Source of the DNA: Ovis canadensis
Taxonomy: Eukaryota; Chordata; Mammalia; Artiodactyla; Bovidae
Direction: 5' to 3'
Assembly (NCBI RefSeq): GCF_042477335.2
Contig: NC_091247.1
Coordinates: forward strand, 231,955,001 to 232,019,000
Length of the DNA stretch: 64,000 nucleotides
Each line of letters starts with the position of its first letter. Positions within the stretch are counted from its first letter, which is position 1. A model generated the notes under the pieces. It saw nothing but the letters and a program-made list of their open reading frames with translations. It was not told the origin of the DNA and made no database searches. The position numbers were made by a program, and so were the translations under genes. Shown here one piece after another: positions 33,031-45,394 of this stretch.

Positions 33031-33603
33031 GGAGAGGCTATAGAATCCACCTGATCCTAAGGGAAAATGTAACTCTGGAATCAACCATGTCAATGTGTCA
33101 TGCAGAAGTAAGATCACCTAAATGACCTGATTCTTTAACAAATTTTCAATTATTAATAAATATTTGCTGTCCTTGTGTTTATTCTGAGATTACTGAGTAA
33201 GGTGGCCAGTTTTACATTACTAAAAAAGATTTATTTCATGGGGCAAAATTTACTAAAACTTTACCTTTCTTCAACCAAAACTCCAGCATACCGTGTTTAA
33301 AATACCACTTTACTGAGCCAGAGCTGGCAAGTCTTCCTAAGCGGCAGATAGTGAGTATCTTAGACGGTCCTACGATCTCTGCGGCATCTGCACAGTTCCG
33401 TTATTGCAGCAGGAAAGCAGCCCCAGGTATCTTTACAGACGCTGAGACTTGGCAGCCATAGAATTCATATGTCTCACAACTTTATAACATTTAAGATAAT
33501 AAAGATCATTCTTAGCTTGTGGGTCCAACCAGCACAGGTTGTGGTAGAATCTGACCCGGGGATGCAGGATGCTGTGGCCTGATCTATGAAACCTCAGTGG
33601 GAC
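33031..33603. other. Intergenic, no feature recognised
   Basis: AT-leaning sequence with no coding signal. Confidence 0.4.
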
Positions 33604-34087
33604 CGTTAGGGGAAGCATGCTGACAGAAACCGCCCAGCCTGGCCAGGCACCACGGTAACCATTTGCATGAGCTGTTTTATGACAGGAGGTCCTGGTAAGG
33701 AACACGGAACTAATAAGCCACCACCAACCGGAAGAGGTTGGGAAAGCTCAAAAGGAGACACCACATGTCTGACCACCTCCCAGAATCCTCCTCTCTGGCA
33801 TCCATCTTGGCTGAACCAAGTGTGCACCACCAGGAAGGACTCTGAGTCAGAATGATTGGCTAAAGACAACCCGGAAACCAATCCCATCACCATAAAACCC
33901 GAGACTGCGAGCCGTGTGGCAGAGCTGTTCTCTTGGGTTCCCTTACCCTCCTGCTCTCCATGCTGGTGCCCTTTCCCAATAAACTCTCTTGCTTTGTCAG
34001 CACATGTGTCTCCTCGGACAATTCACTTCCGAGTGTTGGACAGGAGCCCAGTTTCGGGCCCTGGAAGGGGTCCCCCTTCCTGCAACA
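33604..34087 (+). mobile_element. Solo LTR of class I-type ERV
   Basis: Same family as 15872-16391 but in the opposite orientation. It starts (C/T)GTTAGGGG and ends CTGCAACA, with AATAAA at 33978-33983. Possible 4-bp flanks GGAC (33600-33603) and GTAC (34088-34091) differ at one base. There are no internal genes. Confidence 0.83.
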
Positions 34088-34091
34088 GTAC

Positions 34092-35849
34092 CCCCTGATG
34101 TGGAACACCCGCTGTGTTTTCAGGAGTCAGTGACCTGTGAGGATGTGGTTGTGAGCTTCCTCCAGAAAGACCAGCCCTGTCTTGTGATGCTGGAGACATC
34201 AGTCGTCTGTGGGTGAGACTGTCACTATTTAATGGAGAATCATCCAGAGCAGCTTGGCGTGAGTCAACTCTCATCTCCCCATGCCTCTTCTAAGGCTCAC
34301 ATGGACCTGAAGGACAGTTACTATTAATAAATTATATTTTAAACTACCCCTGAAAGAGAAGACACTTTTCAGACAAGCACAAATGAATAAATGAATTATC
34401 AAACTTATTACCATGTTCTCAAGCAGTTTAATATTTCAGTATATGCGTTTTTTTTTTCTCTATAAACTAGCAGGTTCCATAAGGGTGAAGGATATCTAAG
34501 AAATTACATAAACAAGATCAGACCCCTGGGAAATCCTGAATATCTGTCTCCTTGACCTGAGAACTTAGGGCAAAACTTAGCAACTTCCCACATTTTAGCT
34601 TAATACTGAAAATGGGTTTTAGTGATATTTCCACTGAAAGTTTTCAATGCATCAGTTTAGCAGGGGACCTACCAGAGTGAAACTCATCTTCCTTGTGATA
34701 ATCCAGTTACACCACACACGAGATGCCTGTGCCTCGAGGCTGTGCAGTTAGAAACTGCCCTTATTATCAGGAAAAGAGCACACATCTCAAAGCCAGTTAT
34801 GTGTTTAGGGGAGAGTGGGGGGTGCGCGGTGCGGGGGAAGGAACAAGTCCATCTCCCTGGAAGGTAGAGGGATCACCTCCTGATTCACTGAGTCGGGAGC
34901 ATCTATTTTCCACGTAGGTTTTCAGAGCCGCAGCTGGAGAGGACAGCAGATAGAGCTGAGCTTGGCTGTCCTCCCACAGAAAGGAGAGCTGAAAACACCA
35001 GACTTCTGCATGTTGGAGCAGCCTGACAAGGCTGCTGCACAGAAACCCCCTCAGAGCCTGATGTGCCAGTCAAGGTTGTGGACAAAAAAAAAAGTCCCCA
35101 CCAAATTACAGCCAGGAGAAGTGTGCGTCTGTTCCCCATTTAGATGTGGAGTGAGGCAGCCCGGGGTTGGTCTGGCAGGGCTGTTCCAGAAAGCTCCACT
35201 CTCGTCCTAGGAATACTGTTCTGTCATCCCAGGGGCGTTTGCCCCCTCCAGGGTGGACCTGGAGCAGAATGGAGCTTCCCCTTCTCGGCTGACGTTCCCA
35301 CAGCAAGACAGCAGGAGAAGGGAGAGCACACGAGGTTTCCCTCCATCCTGGAGGGAGAGCTGGTCTCACCAGCATCCCCGCTTCAGAGGATGCTGGGAAT
35401 GTCTGTAGTCTCGGGCAGCCATGTGCTCAGTTCAAAGCTGAGTGTTCAGTCCCCCCAGGAGAGAAGGGGCCAGCCTCCTAGGAGCCCAGTGGGTGTCTCT
35501 GCCATGTTCCCCCTACCCACACCCTTCCCAGAGTTCTTGCTGTATGAGAGTTTGTCCTTCAAGTTGCATCAATTCACATTTCAGGAATGGGTTGAAAACC
35601 ATGAGTTCATGGGCAGTTTTCATTAGATTTGCTGGTAGGTCATTGACTGAACTCCATTGCTAGCTCACAGAGTTTCTGTGGCCAGGGGCGGCACTGGGGC
35701 AGGCCATGTGGGTGAACAATAATAAGGTACCCAGTGGGAGCACCAGGGTGTCAGCAGCAGCTTCAAATCACAGGGGAAAGGAAAACATGGGGATACTCTT
35801 GAGGTCAACCCCCAAATAGTGTTGCTGGAAAATAACTACAATTAAGTAA
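34092..35849. other. Intergenic, no gene recognised
   Basis: Mixed composition. Open frames at 35144-35626 and nearby show no domain that I recognise. Confidence 0.35.
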
Positions 35850-36035
35850 TTACTTCCCTGATGTAAAGAGCCTACCTGCAGTGCAGGAGACCCAGGCTCG
35901 AGCCCCGGGTGGAGATGTCTGGAGAGGGGAGCAGCTCCCCACTGTAGTATTCTTGCCTGGAGAACCCCGAGGACAGAGGAGCATGGTGGACCTATAGTAC
36001 AGAGCGGTGCAGTCAGACCTGACTGCAGCTACAGC
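35850..36035 (+). repeat. Bov-tA SINE, diverged
   Basis: Head 'acttccctgatgtaaagagc', B-box-like region 'ggctcgagccccggg', core 'attcttgcctggagaacccc'. Substitutions are numerous and the end is degraded. Confidence 0.8.
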
Positions 36036-36649
36036 ATGGGTGCGCACATACACACCTGAGCAAGAAGACTAGTGAAGACCAAAGACATCCAAAGAACCGA
36101 GGCCTCTGAAGAGCTTCGGGAGCGCTCGATGCCCAAGAGGTAAATGGAGGGTATATGGAAGGTGCTGACTGCAGCTCCCCCTACGGCTCTTCTTGTCTGT
36201 CTCCTCCCCCATTAGTAGGTCAAGAGCGAACCAGGGGCCCCTGAGTGCCTGGGCAAAGCAGAAGCCCGAGGGCAGGACCCCCCCTCCCTGGCCAACCCCC
36301 TTCCCTCTGTCCCCACAGCCCAGGGGCCCCAGCCCCCTGTGGCCCACGCCTCACACCGGTGTAAACAGGTGTGATCACTTCCAAAGAGTGAAGCGCACGG
36401 GCGCAGAACTAGCACCTCCCCGCGGCGCCCAGCCTTAGACCAACGCGGAAGTCAGGAAAGTGCAAGTGGGAGTTACCACAGCCTGCAACACAGCTTTTGC
36501 TTTCACCAGCGCCTGCAGTATACAGTTAGTCATTAAGTAAGCTTGTTCTAAACACAGGCTTTTAATTTAGAAATAGTGCTGTTTTCTACTTCTTCAAAAA
36601 TGTAGCTTTGCAGCCAATGTTCAATTCCTCCCCTGTCTTCTTAACCAAA

Positions 36650-37470
36650 GCAGACTTTTTTTTTTTTTTTTTGCATCTTCAGAGACCCTGTCAGAGTGTT
36701 TCCTGAAGGTTAGGGGAGAGTTTCCTGGGTCACAGGCATCCCTTCCCCTGTTGCCAATCAGCACAGGTGTTTTACCATAAGCGCTGGTTCTGAGAGCACT
36801 CGCTGCGTGACTGGCTCGCATAGACCCGGAGCACTTTGTCCCCATCAGCGTCTGTGGCTGGTGTGGCCACTTGGAAGCAGCCCGGCGTCCCGGCCCCCAC
36901 CCCGGGCGAGCCACCCTGCAGGCCCCTTCCCTCACCGCTCCCACCCCCAGGATCCCAGGGCGCTGGGCCCTCGGGGCCGCTGTGCACTCCTACCCGCCCC
37001 CTCACGGGTATGGACAAGTCATCTTTGTGCCGGTCCAGGAGAAAGGAGGTTCTGTCACAGCCCCAGGGAGACCCACGGAGGGGGCCCCATCCCCTCAGAG
37101 GCTCAGGACTCCTCACAGAGGTGCGGGGGATCGTCGTGGTGGCTGCAGGAGCCTCAGCGCCTGCCCTGTGGGTTCTCACCCACTGAACAAAGACTGCAAA
37201 TACCTCTGGAAGTGGGGTGACTGCAGGATAGGTGAGACGCAAGTGGGTCCATTGTGGCGGAGAGGGGCTTCTAAGTTGCAAAGCACAGGCCAAGTCTTTT
37301 CTGAGCTGGAAATATGGACCGCTCAGAACCTGCCCCACCAACTGGAGGGATTGGTTGGCATGCTTGTTGAGGCAGTCTGAGTGTGGGCTGGAAAGGAATC
37401 TCCAGGCACAGCATTTCAGAAGGCAGTGGGTTGATTACCCACAAAGCAGAGATAATGTGGGCACTGCCAT
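36650..37470 (-). repeat. Dispersed repeat, minus copy of an inverted pair
   Basis: The reverse complement aligns with 11545-12375 in collinear blocks. The plus strand also holds a T run at 36656-36672. The open frames here (for example 36871-37380 and the minus frame 36772-37341) are not kept in the other copy beyond a short stretch. The family is not identified. Old ERV or LTR sequence is the likeliest explanation. Confidence 0.5.
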
Positions 37471-39097
37471 CACAGTGGGCTGAACTCCGGGCAGACCAGG
37501 GAGATTTGGCAGTTTTTGTGGGTTTAATAACCAATTTTTATAGCCTCAAGACAAAGAAAATTCCTGCTGTAGGGCTGGCATCAGGTGATTGATTAGGGAG
37601 CTATGAGTGTTTACTGGAGTGGGCATCTTTGCCTAATTGGGAGTCAGGAAGCTTGTTAGTGATGACTGGGTGTTTTGGCAATGGTTACAAAGGGCGGAGT
37701 TACCTCCAGAAGTGTCATTGGTTCTGGGCTCGGCTTCTGTGGCCAAGGGCAGGACTCACCAGTCCTGGGCGTAAGTTTCTCAGAGAGAAACGAGGAGATG
37801 GTGGAGGAGGAGAGCTCCCGGTGAGAGCCTAGACCTGACACCCATCCTTCTTGATCTCAGCACAGGAGCTGCGGGTTACTCTGCGTACAGCTGTCCCCAG
37901 GTCAGAGTGGCCGCCTCCTCCGGGCCTGATGTTCAATCTTGATTACGTAAGACAGATGCAAAACAAAAGAGTTAAGACCTACAGCAGGCTGTCGTCCTCC
38001 GACCCCTTCATTCACAGCCCAGGACAGTGCTTCGTGACACCTCCTGTCCCCACTACACGCTCAGGGCTCCCTCCCGAGAGCACGTTCATGGAGGCCCCAC
38101 TTTGTTCCTGGCCCATTCCAGACACTGGGGCTCAGCTGTGGGTCAAGCAGGAGGCTGGAGACCCCAATCCTTATATGAAACTGACAGGCTCAGAGACAGA
38201 AAAAGTAAAATGTATGCCAAGTCCAGTGGTAATATGCACCTGGGAGAAAAATAAACTCAGGAAGTTTAGGTAAGTTTCAGAGTGTGTTTCGAGAGTAATC
38301 AATGGGGAGAGTGTTCTGAGCTGGGAGAGCAGCAAGTGCCAAGACCCTGAGGCCACCGTGGAAAGCATGGTCAGAGTTTAATAGTGTGGATTCTTTCATT
38401 TTTCTTGAGTCTTTTTCTTTCTCGTTTCTAGCTCATTAATATAAACCTGGGCACCAGTCTCTTGAATTCAGCATATTATATCGTGGTGAATCAAAGTGAA
38501 AGCTTCAGTGGTTTTGGATCAAGTGAGCACCTGTTTATTGAGTGGTCTCTCTGGACCCAGCACTCTGGGAGTAACCAGGAGGCTGTGGAATGGAAGTGAC
38601 GGTCTCCCCCTTGACGACCGTGGTCAATGAATTTCCACCATGTCCTGAGGCCCCTTCCACTCCACTTTCTCCCCACCTCACCTGGGTCATGAATTCTGGT
38701 CCAAATGCTTTCATATCTTCATCCTCGGTATGTAATTCCTTCCAGATGTTTCTGACCCAAGATCCACCAAACTTCTCAAAGGCAATGCGGCCCCAAATGA
38801 GTCCACCCTTTAAGGGCAGCCACTAATTGCCCCGCCCTCAAGTCTCAGGAGTGGCGTCTGCCTCATCGCACCCAACACCTTCCACCATGATCCCACCACT
38901 GCAGGACTCCCCAGCATCCTCTCCAGCCTCAGACTGCACACTGACTCACCTCTGCACCAAGCCACTCCCCTCAAGCGGAGGGCAATCGCACACAGAACAC
39001 CACGTGCGGATTGCCAGTAAAGAGGACCTATGCCCGAGCAGAGGGCAGAGAGGCCTCGCTGAGCGGGTGGAGCACAGGCCAGTGGGGCAGCACAGTT
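37471..39097. other. Intergenic, no gene recognised
   Basis: The first 400 bp has LTR-like texture ('tttttatagcctcaagacaa'), but no boundaries could be set. The rest shows nothing that I can name. Confidence 0.35.
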
Positions 39098-39347
39098 CAC
39101 ACGGCAGGTGAGGCAGGCGGCACACTGCAGCCCCTGCCCGCAGGTCTCCCAGGGGGGCCTGTGACCTCAGGCTCCCATCCTGGTGGGCTGCCTCCCTGTG
39201 TTAGAGGGACGCCCCGTTCATTCACACGGCAGGTGAGGCAGGCTGCACACTGCAGCCCCTGCCCACAGGTCTCCCAGGGGGGCCTGCGACCTCAGGCTCC
39301 CGTCCTGGTTTGCTGCCTCCTTGTGTTACAGGGCCCCCTGTTCATTC
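39098..39347. repeat. Two-copy tandem duplication, 125-bp period
   Basis: 39098-39222 and 39223-39347 share nearly all bases, beginning 'cacacggcaggtgaggcagg' and ending around 'gttcattcac'. The differences are scattered substitutions. Confidence 0.9.
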
Positions 39348-40059
39348 ACTCACCTTGTGTTTTGTTTTGGCACCCATGCCAATCTTTGCCTAGATAACTA
39401 ACTCACCCTTAGGCCCAGCTCAGAAGTTGCCCACTCCATGAAGACCTGCTGATGGCCACCGCTGCTTCGTGGTGCCTCTGGGCTCATCTGAAACTCCCCA
39501 GGGCTCTGACCGTGCTTGATTACCTCTCCAGCCTGTGAGATCTGTGAGGACACTGGACCAGACTGAGGAAGGAACTCAAACTGTGATGACGCCTCAGTGA
39601 GCAGAGAAAGGAACACCGTGCGCGCGGGCTCATCACAGGTCTCTGTCTTCTCCTCTGCCCTCTTTCTGGGACCAGAAGCTGAGGGGCCTTGTCTCACCCT
39701 CACCTCATCTGCCACTTCAGTAGTTGGCAGGATTTTTATTTTCAATTGAATAAAGAAATTTCATGACTGTACCCTCCTTGAGAAACCTCATTGAGAAACC
39801 AATGGCAGGACTCCTTCCAGATACCCGAGCCAAAAGAAGACATTCTCGGAACATAAGTTGTCTGGGCCCCTGGGCAGCAGGAAGTGGGGAAACAGATGGG
39901 GGCAGTCTTCACCATCTGCCACCGGGACACACTTGCTCCCTCTTTGGACTTAACCAACATACCTCATTATAATTAGCTGATTACAGCTGTAATTCAAGGT
40001 CTCTCCTTGGATGGTCTGTCTTTTGGAGACAGATTTAGAGGCTGCCAGACCTCACCTGT

Positions 40060-40334
40060 CCGAGAAGGCAATGGCACCCCACTGCAGTACTCTTGCCTGG
40101 GAAATCACATAGGCGGAGGACCCTGGTAGGCTGCAGTCCATGGTGTCGCTAAGAGTCAGAAACAACTGAGCGACTTCACTTTCACTTTTCACTTTTAGGC
40201 ATTGAAGGAAATGGCAGCCCACTCCAGTGTTCTTGCCTGAAGAATCCCGGGAACAGGGGAGCCTGGTGGGCTGCCATCTATGGGGTCTCACAGAGTTGGA
40301 CACGACTGAAGCAACTTAGCAGCAGCAGCAGCAG
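40060..40334 (+). repeat. Bov-A2 SINE with target-site duplication
   Basis: Dimeric Bov-A2 with a CAG tail, flanked by CAGACCTCA (40046-40054 and 40335-40343). The insertion splits a site that is uninterrupted in unit A near 26990, so it arose after the A/B split. Confidence 0.9.
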
Positions 40335-40830
40335 CAGACCTCAGTTCTAAGCTCTCTCTATGACCTAGGACAAGTCACTCTTCCCCTTGGATTTTCTGTT
40401 CCTAACGCCAAGCAAATTTGCTTTTCTCTGCCAGACAGCCTTCCATAGGTCAGGCCTGGCTGGGTTCCTGCCGACTGTGAGATGCTAGCCCCTTGCTGTC
40501 CCTAAAGCCCCAGCCTGCAGCGTGGGGGCAGGAACGTCTCCTGGAGGAATATGGGGGAATGCGGGAGCGAGCAGGGGCAGGGCGGACACGGTCAGGATGG
40601 CACCAAAACAGAGGGGAGAAGCCTGTGGCCCCTGCCAGCTGGTCCCGCGGTAACGCCACGGGCCCCACTCCCCGAGCGCAGCACACCAACCGGCGCTTGC
40701 CATCTGCCTCTGCAGCATTACAGAAAGAGCTGCTGCCCTGGCTGCCTTCCAGCCCCCCACAGGAGCTCAGGGTGGAGAGCAGAGAGGAGCCGCCTGTGCT
40801 GCGGGGAAGACTGCAGGACAAGTCTTCAGA

Positions 40831-40924
40831 CCGACATTCTCAGGGGACGGTTTCATGAGCCCGGCCTTGTATCGCCCCGACATTCTCAGGGGACGGTTTC
40901 ATGAGCCCAGCCTTGTGTCGCCCC
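40831..40924. repeat. Two-copy tandem duplication, 46-bp period
   Basis: 'ccgacattctcaggggacgg' starts at 40831 and again at 40877. The copies differ at two or three bases. Confidence 0.93.
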
Positions 40925-42203
40925 TTATTTAGAAAAGCGCTAAAATCCTTCATGGTGACTTCTGCTCTTTGACTAAGCAGGAATCTTCACGAGACTAGCA
41001 AACTTTCTGGAAAAAGTTATGGGCTTGATTGCATCTCCAGCAAAGGCACACATTCACAGACCTTCCCCCACCTCTGCAGCAGTTTCTCAGTGTGGTCTGA
41101 GACGCCGCCCCCCAGGCTGGCGTTTTGCCCCAAATAAGACAACTCACAACATTATGCATTTTAAGTCAGCAACACAAGCTCCCATGTAAAACGTCTCAGC
41201 TTGAGGGGACGGCCCCAAGAGGGCTGAAGGGCACGTCAGGAGCAGCCCACACACAGGAACCTGGGGAGCCCAGGGCTCAGAGCGTGCTTGGGACTGGAGC
41301 CTGGCTGGCAGGGTGCCCAGCCTAGGGGCATCAGTGGCCACACCTCCCTGAGGAGCCTGGTCAGTACTCGGTTGGGAGACTTCATATTCTGGAGGGTCAG
41401 GATTTTGCCCCCTTCCTCTTCTGCTCTCTCATTTGCCACCACTACCCTCAACGCCTGGCACAGGAGCCCTTTCCTTTAGCCGCCGTCCTGAGGCGTCCAT
41501 TGGTGGAGTCCTGCTCAGGGTGGGGGGGGGGGTGGCGTGTGGGGTTTTGAGAAAAGACAGCAGGGCTGGGCTTCTGTCCACTGAGCTTGATGGTGGCTCC
41601 GGGCTGGTGGGGAGAGTTGGGGATCTGCAGGATAGCAAGACGCGGCGGCCTGGACCGGAATGTACAAAATGATGGTGATTGTTATGTTCTGAGCATCGTT
41701 CACAGTAAAAAAGATTGTGCCTCTAACCATCTTAACTGACTTAGAATAGGCAATTCTTCAGCAAAAGAGAGGAACCAACCCTTGGCTAACATGGATGAGC
41801 CTCAAAAGCATGACCCCAAGTGTGAGAAGCCAGCCGGAAATGTCCACAGTTGCACAACTCCAGTTATGTGAAACACACAGAACAGGCCAGCCCAGAGGCA
41901 GACAGCGCCCAGGGGACGGCTGAGGGCTGGGGAAGGGGAAGGGAGAGTGGCTGTCTAATGAGTTTTTGATTTCTTTCTGAGGTAACAGTGTTCTGAAGTC
42001 ACGGTGGTGACAGTTGAGCAAATTTCTGTGTGAACTGAATCACTGCACTGTCGTCTCCTGGAAGGGTGGATTTGATGATGTGTATTTCACTTTAAATATT
42101 AGCATGCAACTTTTCAGAACATCAAAGCGTGACATCCTAAACTTGGTTCCCACGCTAATCATTTCTGTAGACGTGAGCAAAGACCGCCTCCTCAAAGGAG
42201 AAT

Positions 42204-42424
42204 GTGCATGCGCGCTCAGTCATGTTAGACTCTGCGATCGAGGGGGTCATGTTAGACTCTGCGACCTATGGACTGTAAACCTGCAGACTCCTCTGTCCAC
42301 AGAATTCTCCAGGCAAGGATACTGGATTCAGTTGCCGTTTTCTTCCCCTGGCACTCTTCCCAACCCCGGAACTGAACTCACATCCACACTGACAGGTGAA
42401 TTCTTAGCCACTGAGGCCACCCCC
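42204..42424 (-). repeat. Bov-tA SINE with internal 27-bp duplication
   Basis: Nearly full-length minus-strand Bov-tA, the counterpart of 28447-28590. A 17-bp word, CATGTTAGACTCTGCGA, occurs at 42221-42237 and again at 42248-42264, a small tandem duplication inside the SINE. Confidence 0.88.
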
Positions 42425-42880
42425 AGAGTTTCCAAATAAGAACAGGCAAGTTTATCCAGAACTCCTCTGCACAGCAGAGGAGTCAGCCACCACTCACCTG
42501 AGGTGGAAACACCGGGCTCATGTGGGAGTGGGGACGATTTCTGGTGAAAAAACAGGCAGGTTTTCCAGCTCTGACAGAAAGAGGGGTGTCCCACGTGATT
42601 GCCTGGGGGAACAGATTTGGCATCACATTCCCGCTGTAAGTGGAAAGGTTGGAAAGGAGGACGGTGTGAGTCACTGATCCAGCACTGATGTTGGGCGTGT
42701 TGCTGTGGAGGCTGGGGTCTGGCTTCCTGGGTTGGTTGCTCTAAGGCGTGGGCCTGTTTGGAAGGAGAGGATCATCGGCTCCCAAGGAGGATTTAGAAAA
42801 TTCTGCATCGTGGACCACGTCTTTCCTCTTCAAATAGTGTGGACAAAGAAACTGTATTCAATGTTTTAAAAATTAACTGC

Positions 42881-42894
42881 AAAAAAAAAAAAAA
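42881..42894. repeat. (A)14 run between duplicated AATTAACTGC words
   Basis: 'aattaactgc' occurs on both sides of the A run, a small slippage or duplication event. Confidence 0.8.
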
Positions 42895-43019
42895 TTAACT
42901 GCAAAGTGATCAGCGTGGGAACAATGGCGATTTTCGCTATAAATTTTAGAATTTGATTATATCGTAGTGAATCTTGCTCTCAATAGAAAAAACAAAGTCT
43001 TCACTCGTTTTCACTACCC

Positions 43020-44620
43020 GAAACCCCACCCTGCGGCCTTCTGATCGACCTCGCCGCAAAACCCACCACGTGAGGCGCCGCTGTTTACACTCTTCACCGG
43101 GGGCACCTGGGTCGCACACGGGCGAAGGTGCGGGGGAGCACCCAGCTTCAAACCCGGCCTCTAGGCATCGGGTTGCCCGGCCGAGAGCACTCAGTGTCCG
43201 CGCGCACGGAGGCCAGACTGTGAGAAGCCGCTGGCGATCGGCCCCGCAGCAGCTCGGTCGGGCTCCGGGTTCTCTGCACCGTCAGTGTGTGGCGGAGGCA
43301 GGTTAGGCGCCTCCGACCCCCGAGCGGGATCGGCGGACGGGACGTGAGCGCCCCCCGCCAGCCTGCGGGGTCCCCGCGGCCACCGCAGGGAGGGGACTGC
43401 GGGCTGTGACTGACGTGCCCGCGGAGCCCCCCGGACAAGGGGCGCGGGCGCTTCCCGAGTCAGGGCCCACACGACCTGCGTAGGGGCCCCCGGCGGCAGG
43501 GTCCGGAGCCCGGTTCCCGCCGGACCTGAGAAGCGAACGTGGGCGCCAGTGAGCAGCCGCGCCCCAGGGCGGGAGGCCCCAAGGCGGGAGGCCGCACCCT
43601 GGGCGGCCGCGGGCAGGGCTGTCGCGGTCCCACGGGATGGAGAACAGGGAGGTCCGGGCTCCATTTCCGAGTCCTAGTTGCGCATTCGTGCCCGTCCCTA
43701 TGCCGGGAGAGATGTCAGCGACTGGGATTAGGGTGAACGGGATCCACGGGCCAGCGATGCGGACACCCGGCGTGGTTGTTTCATCTCCAGGCCACTGGTA
43801 AACGACACACTGGAGACAGTATCAGGGGCCAATAGCCACAGGCAGGTCGGCAGAAGAGCACCCAGGAGTGCTGGTCGACCCAGCCGAGCACCCAGCCACG
43901 ACTCAGGGCGCCGCAACGGGCCCTCTCTAAAAACTCTGGAAGCCCAGTGTTCCGCGATAGCAGGAGACGCCTAGGCCTCAGGGATGCTGGCACTTTCGCC
44001 GCCAGTGTTGCCGGCTCCTGGAATGCTTCCTCGTGCCTGCCTGCCAAGTCACAGCCCTTGCAGAGGTCGCAGACGCTCTAAAGGGAAGTGTGAGACGCTT
44101 GAGTGCTCAGACGTGTCAGACTGTTTGCGACCGCACGGACTGTAGCCCACCAGGCTCCTCTGTCCGTGGGATTCTCCAGGCAAGAATCCTGGAGCGGGTT
44201 GCCATGCCCTCCTCCTGGGGATCTGCCCAACCCAGGGATCGAACTCACGTCTCTTCCATCTCCTGCACTGGCAGGCAGGCTGCTTCCCACGAGCGCCACC
44301 AGAGGGAACGGACGATCTCAAAGCGGCAGTCGGGTGGCTCCGGACAGCCTGCTGGAAGGCCCCAGGGTGGATCCCTGTCACCGGCAGGACGCGGAGGACG
44401 CAGCCGAGCCGGCAAACGCCCTAGCTCGTCCCGGGCCGTCTGCCCTGGAGCGGCTCCCGGCTCCGCACAAGGCGCCTCGGGGACGCCCCGGGACCCTGGA
44501 GCGGGAGGGGACGCCGGGGAGTGGGTAAGAGCTTCCTGGGCGCTTCTGCGGAGACGGCCCCCCCAACCCCCGCGAGTCCCGGCGCGGCGGGTGCAACAAG
44601 GCGGACTTGAACTGCGTGGA
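43020..44620. other. CpG island of unit B
   Basis: CpG-dense GC-rich region, densest at 43030-43660 and 44310-44620, with a Bov-tA inserted at 44098. It occupies the same relative position as the islands of A and C. It ends before the conserved 'gtggactgtaaaactgcaac' stretch, which has counterparts in A ('gtggactgtaaagctgaaac') and C. No exon was identified. Confidence 0.6.
44098..44305 (-). repeat. Bov-tA SINE within CpG island
   Basis: Minus-strand Bov-tA with well-kept core ('caggcaagaatcctggagcg') and tRNA-like end. Confidence 0.9.
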
Positions 44621-45394
44621 CTGTAAAACTGCAACCATGAAAGTAATCGGAGAAATCTATGAATCATTCATACTCTGACTTCAGAACGGAGTCCTTGTAA
44701 AGCACTTTTTAAGTCTAGAAATCATCAAAGAAATGAACCATAAAGTTGACTACAAACTGATCTTTACATATTTCACAAAGACCCATGACAACAAATGGGC
44801 ATCTGGGGAACACGTGTGCAAATTCATGTGTAATAAAAAAAAAATGAGACCAGTATCACTTAATATAAAAGCAGGGCATTTGGAATTGTAGCCATTAAGA
44901 GGAAGTAGGTAGGTAAATTCTAGTACAATCACACAAGGCAATCGTCAACTTGTGTTTTGGTTATTGATGGTTTTAAAATGAGATAAATCTGCAGGTACTT
45001 GGAAGGAAGTTGGAGATGAACTGCTCAACGCAAATAAGCTGTAGAACTCCCCGTGGTGTTATCGCTCAAAAAATAGGACATCTGTCATTTAAGGAAATGT
45101 GGATGGAAAGGCCAAGGAATTAGAATTGCTTAACCACAAAAATCAAGTCTTCCTTGTAACCTAGTCTCTGGAGTCAGAAAGGTTAACGTCTCTAGAAATA
45201 AAGATGGGCCACACCTCCTGCTTTTCTGCCCCCTCCAACTATGGCCTCCAGGCTGGCAACTGGCATCCCAGCCCCTCAGTGTCTGTGCTCCACACCCAGA
45301 GCCAAGTGGGGTGGGAGGCAGCCTGGACTCTACAGTCCTGGGCTCAGGCCTCGTTCCTCATCCTGGGTGCTCCCCCCGCAACCATTCACTCATA

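Larger units (their letters stand above)
39470..45394. repeat. Diverged duplicated unit, copy B (with CpG island)
   Basis: Collinear with unit A (26400-31320). Insertions specific to B include the Bov-A2 at 40060, the tandem duplication at 40831 and the Bov-tA at 44098. The alignment to A stops where the BovB LINE inserted near 45395, and it is not resumed recognisably after 48426. The end of B is therefore lost or too diverged. Confidence 0.8.

Noticed and set aside
44033-44626. 197-codon plus-strand frame in unit B CpG island
   Set aside because: It reads through a Bov-tA SINE and GC-rich sequence. Not conserved in A or C.
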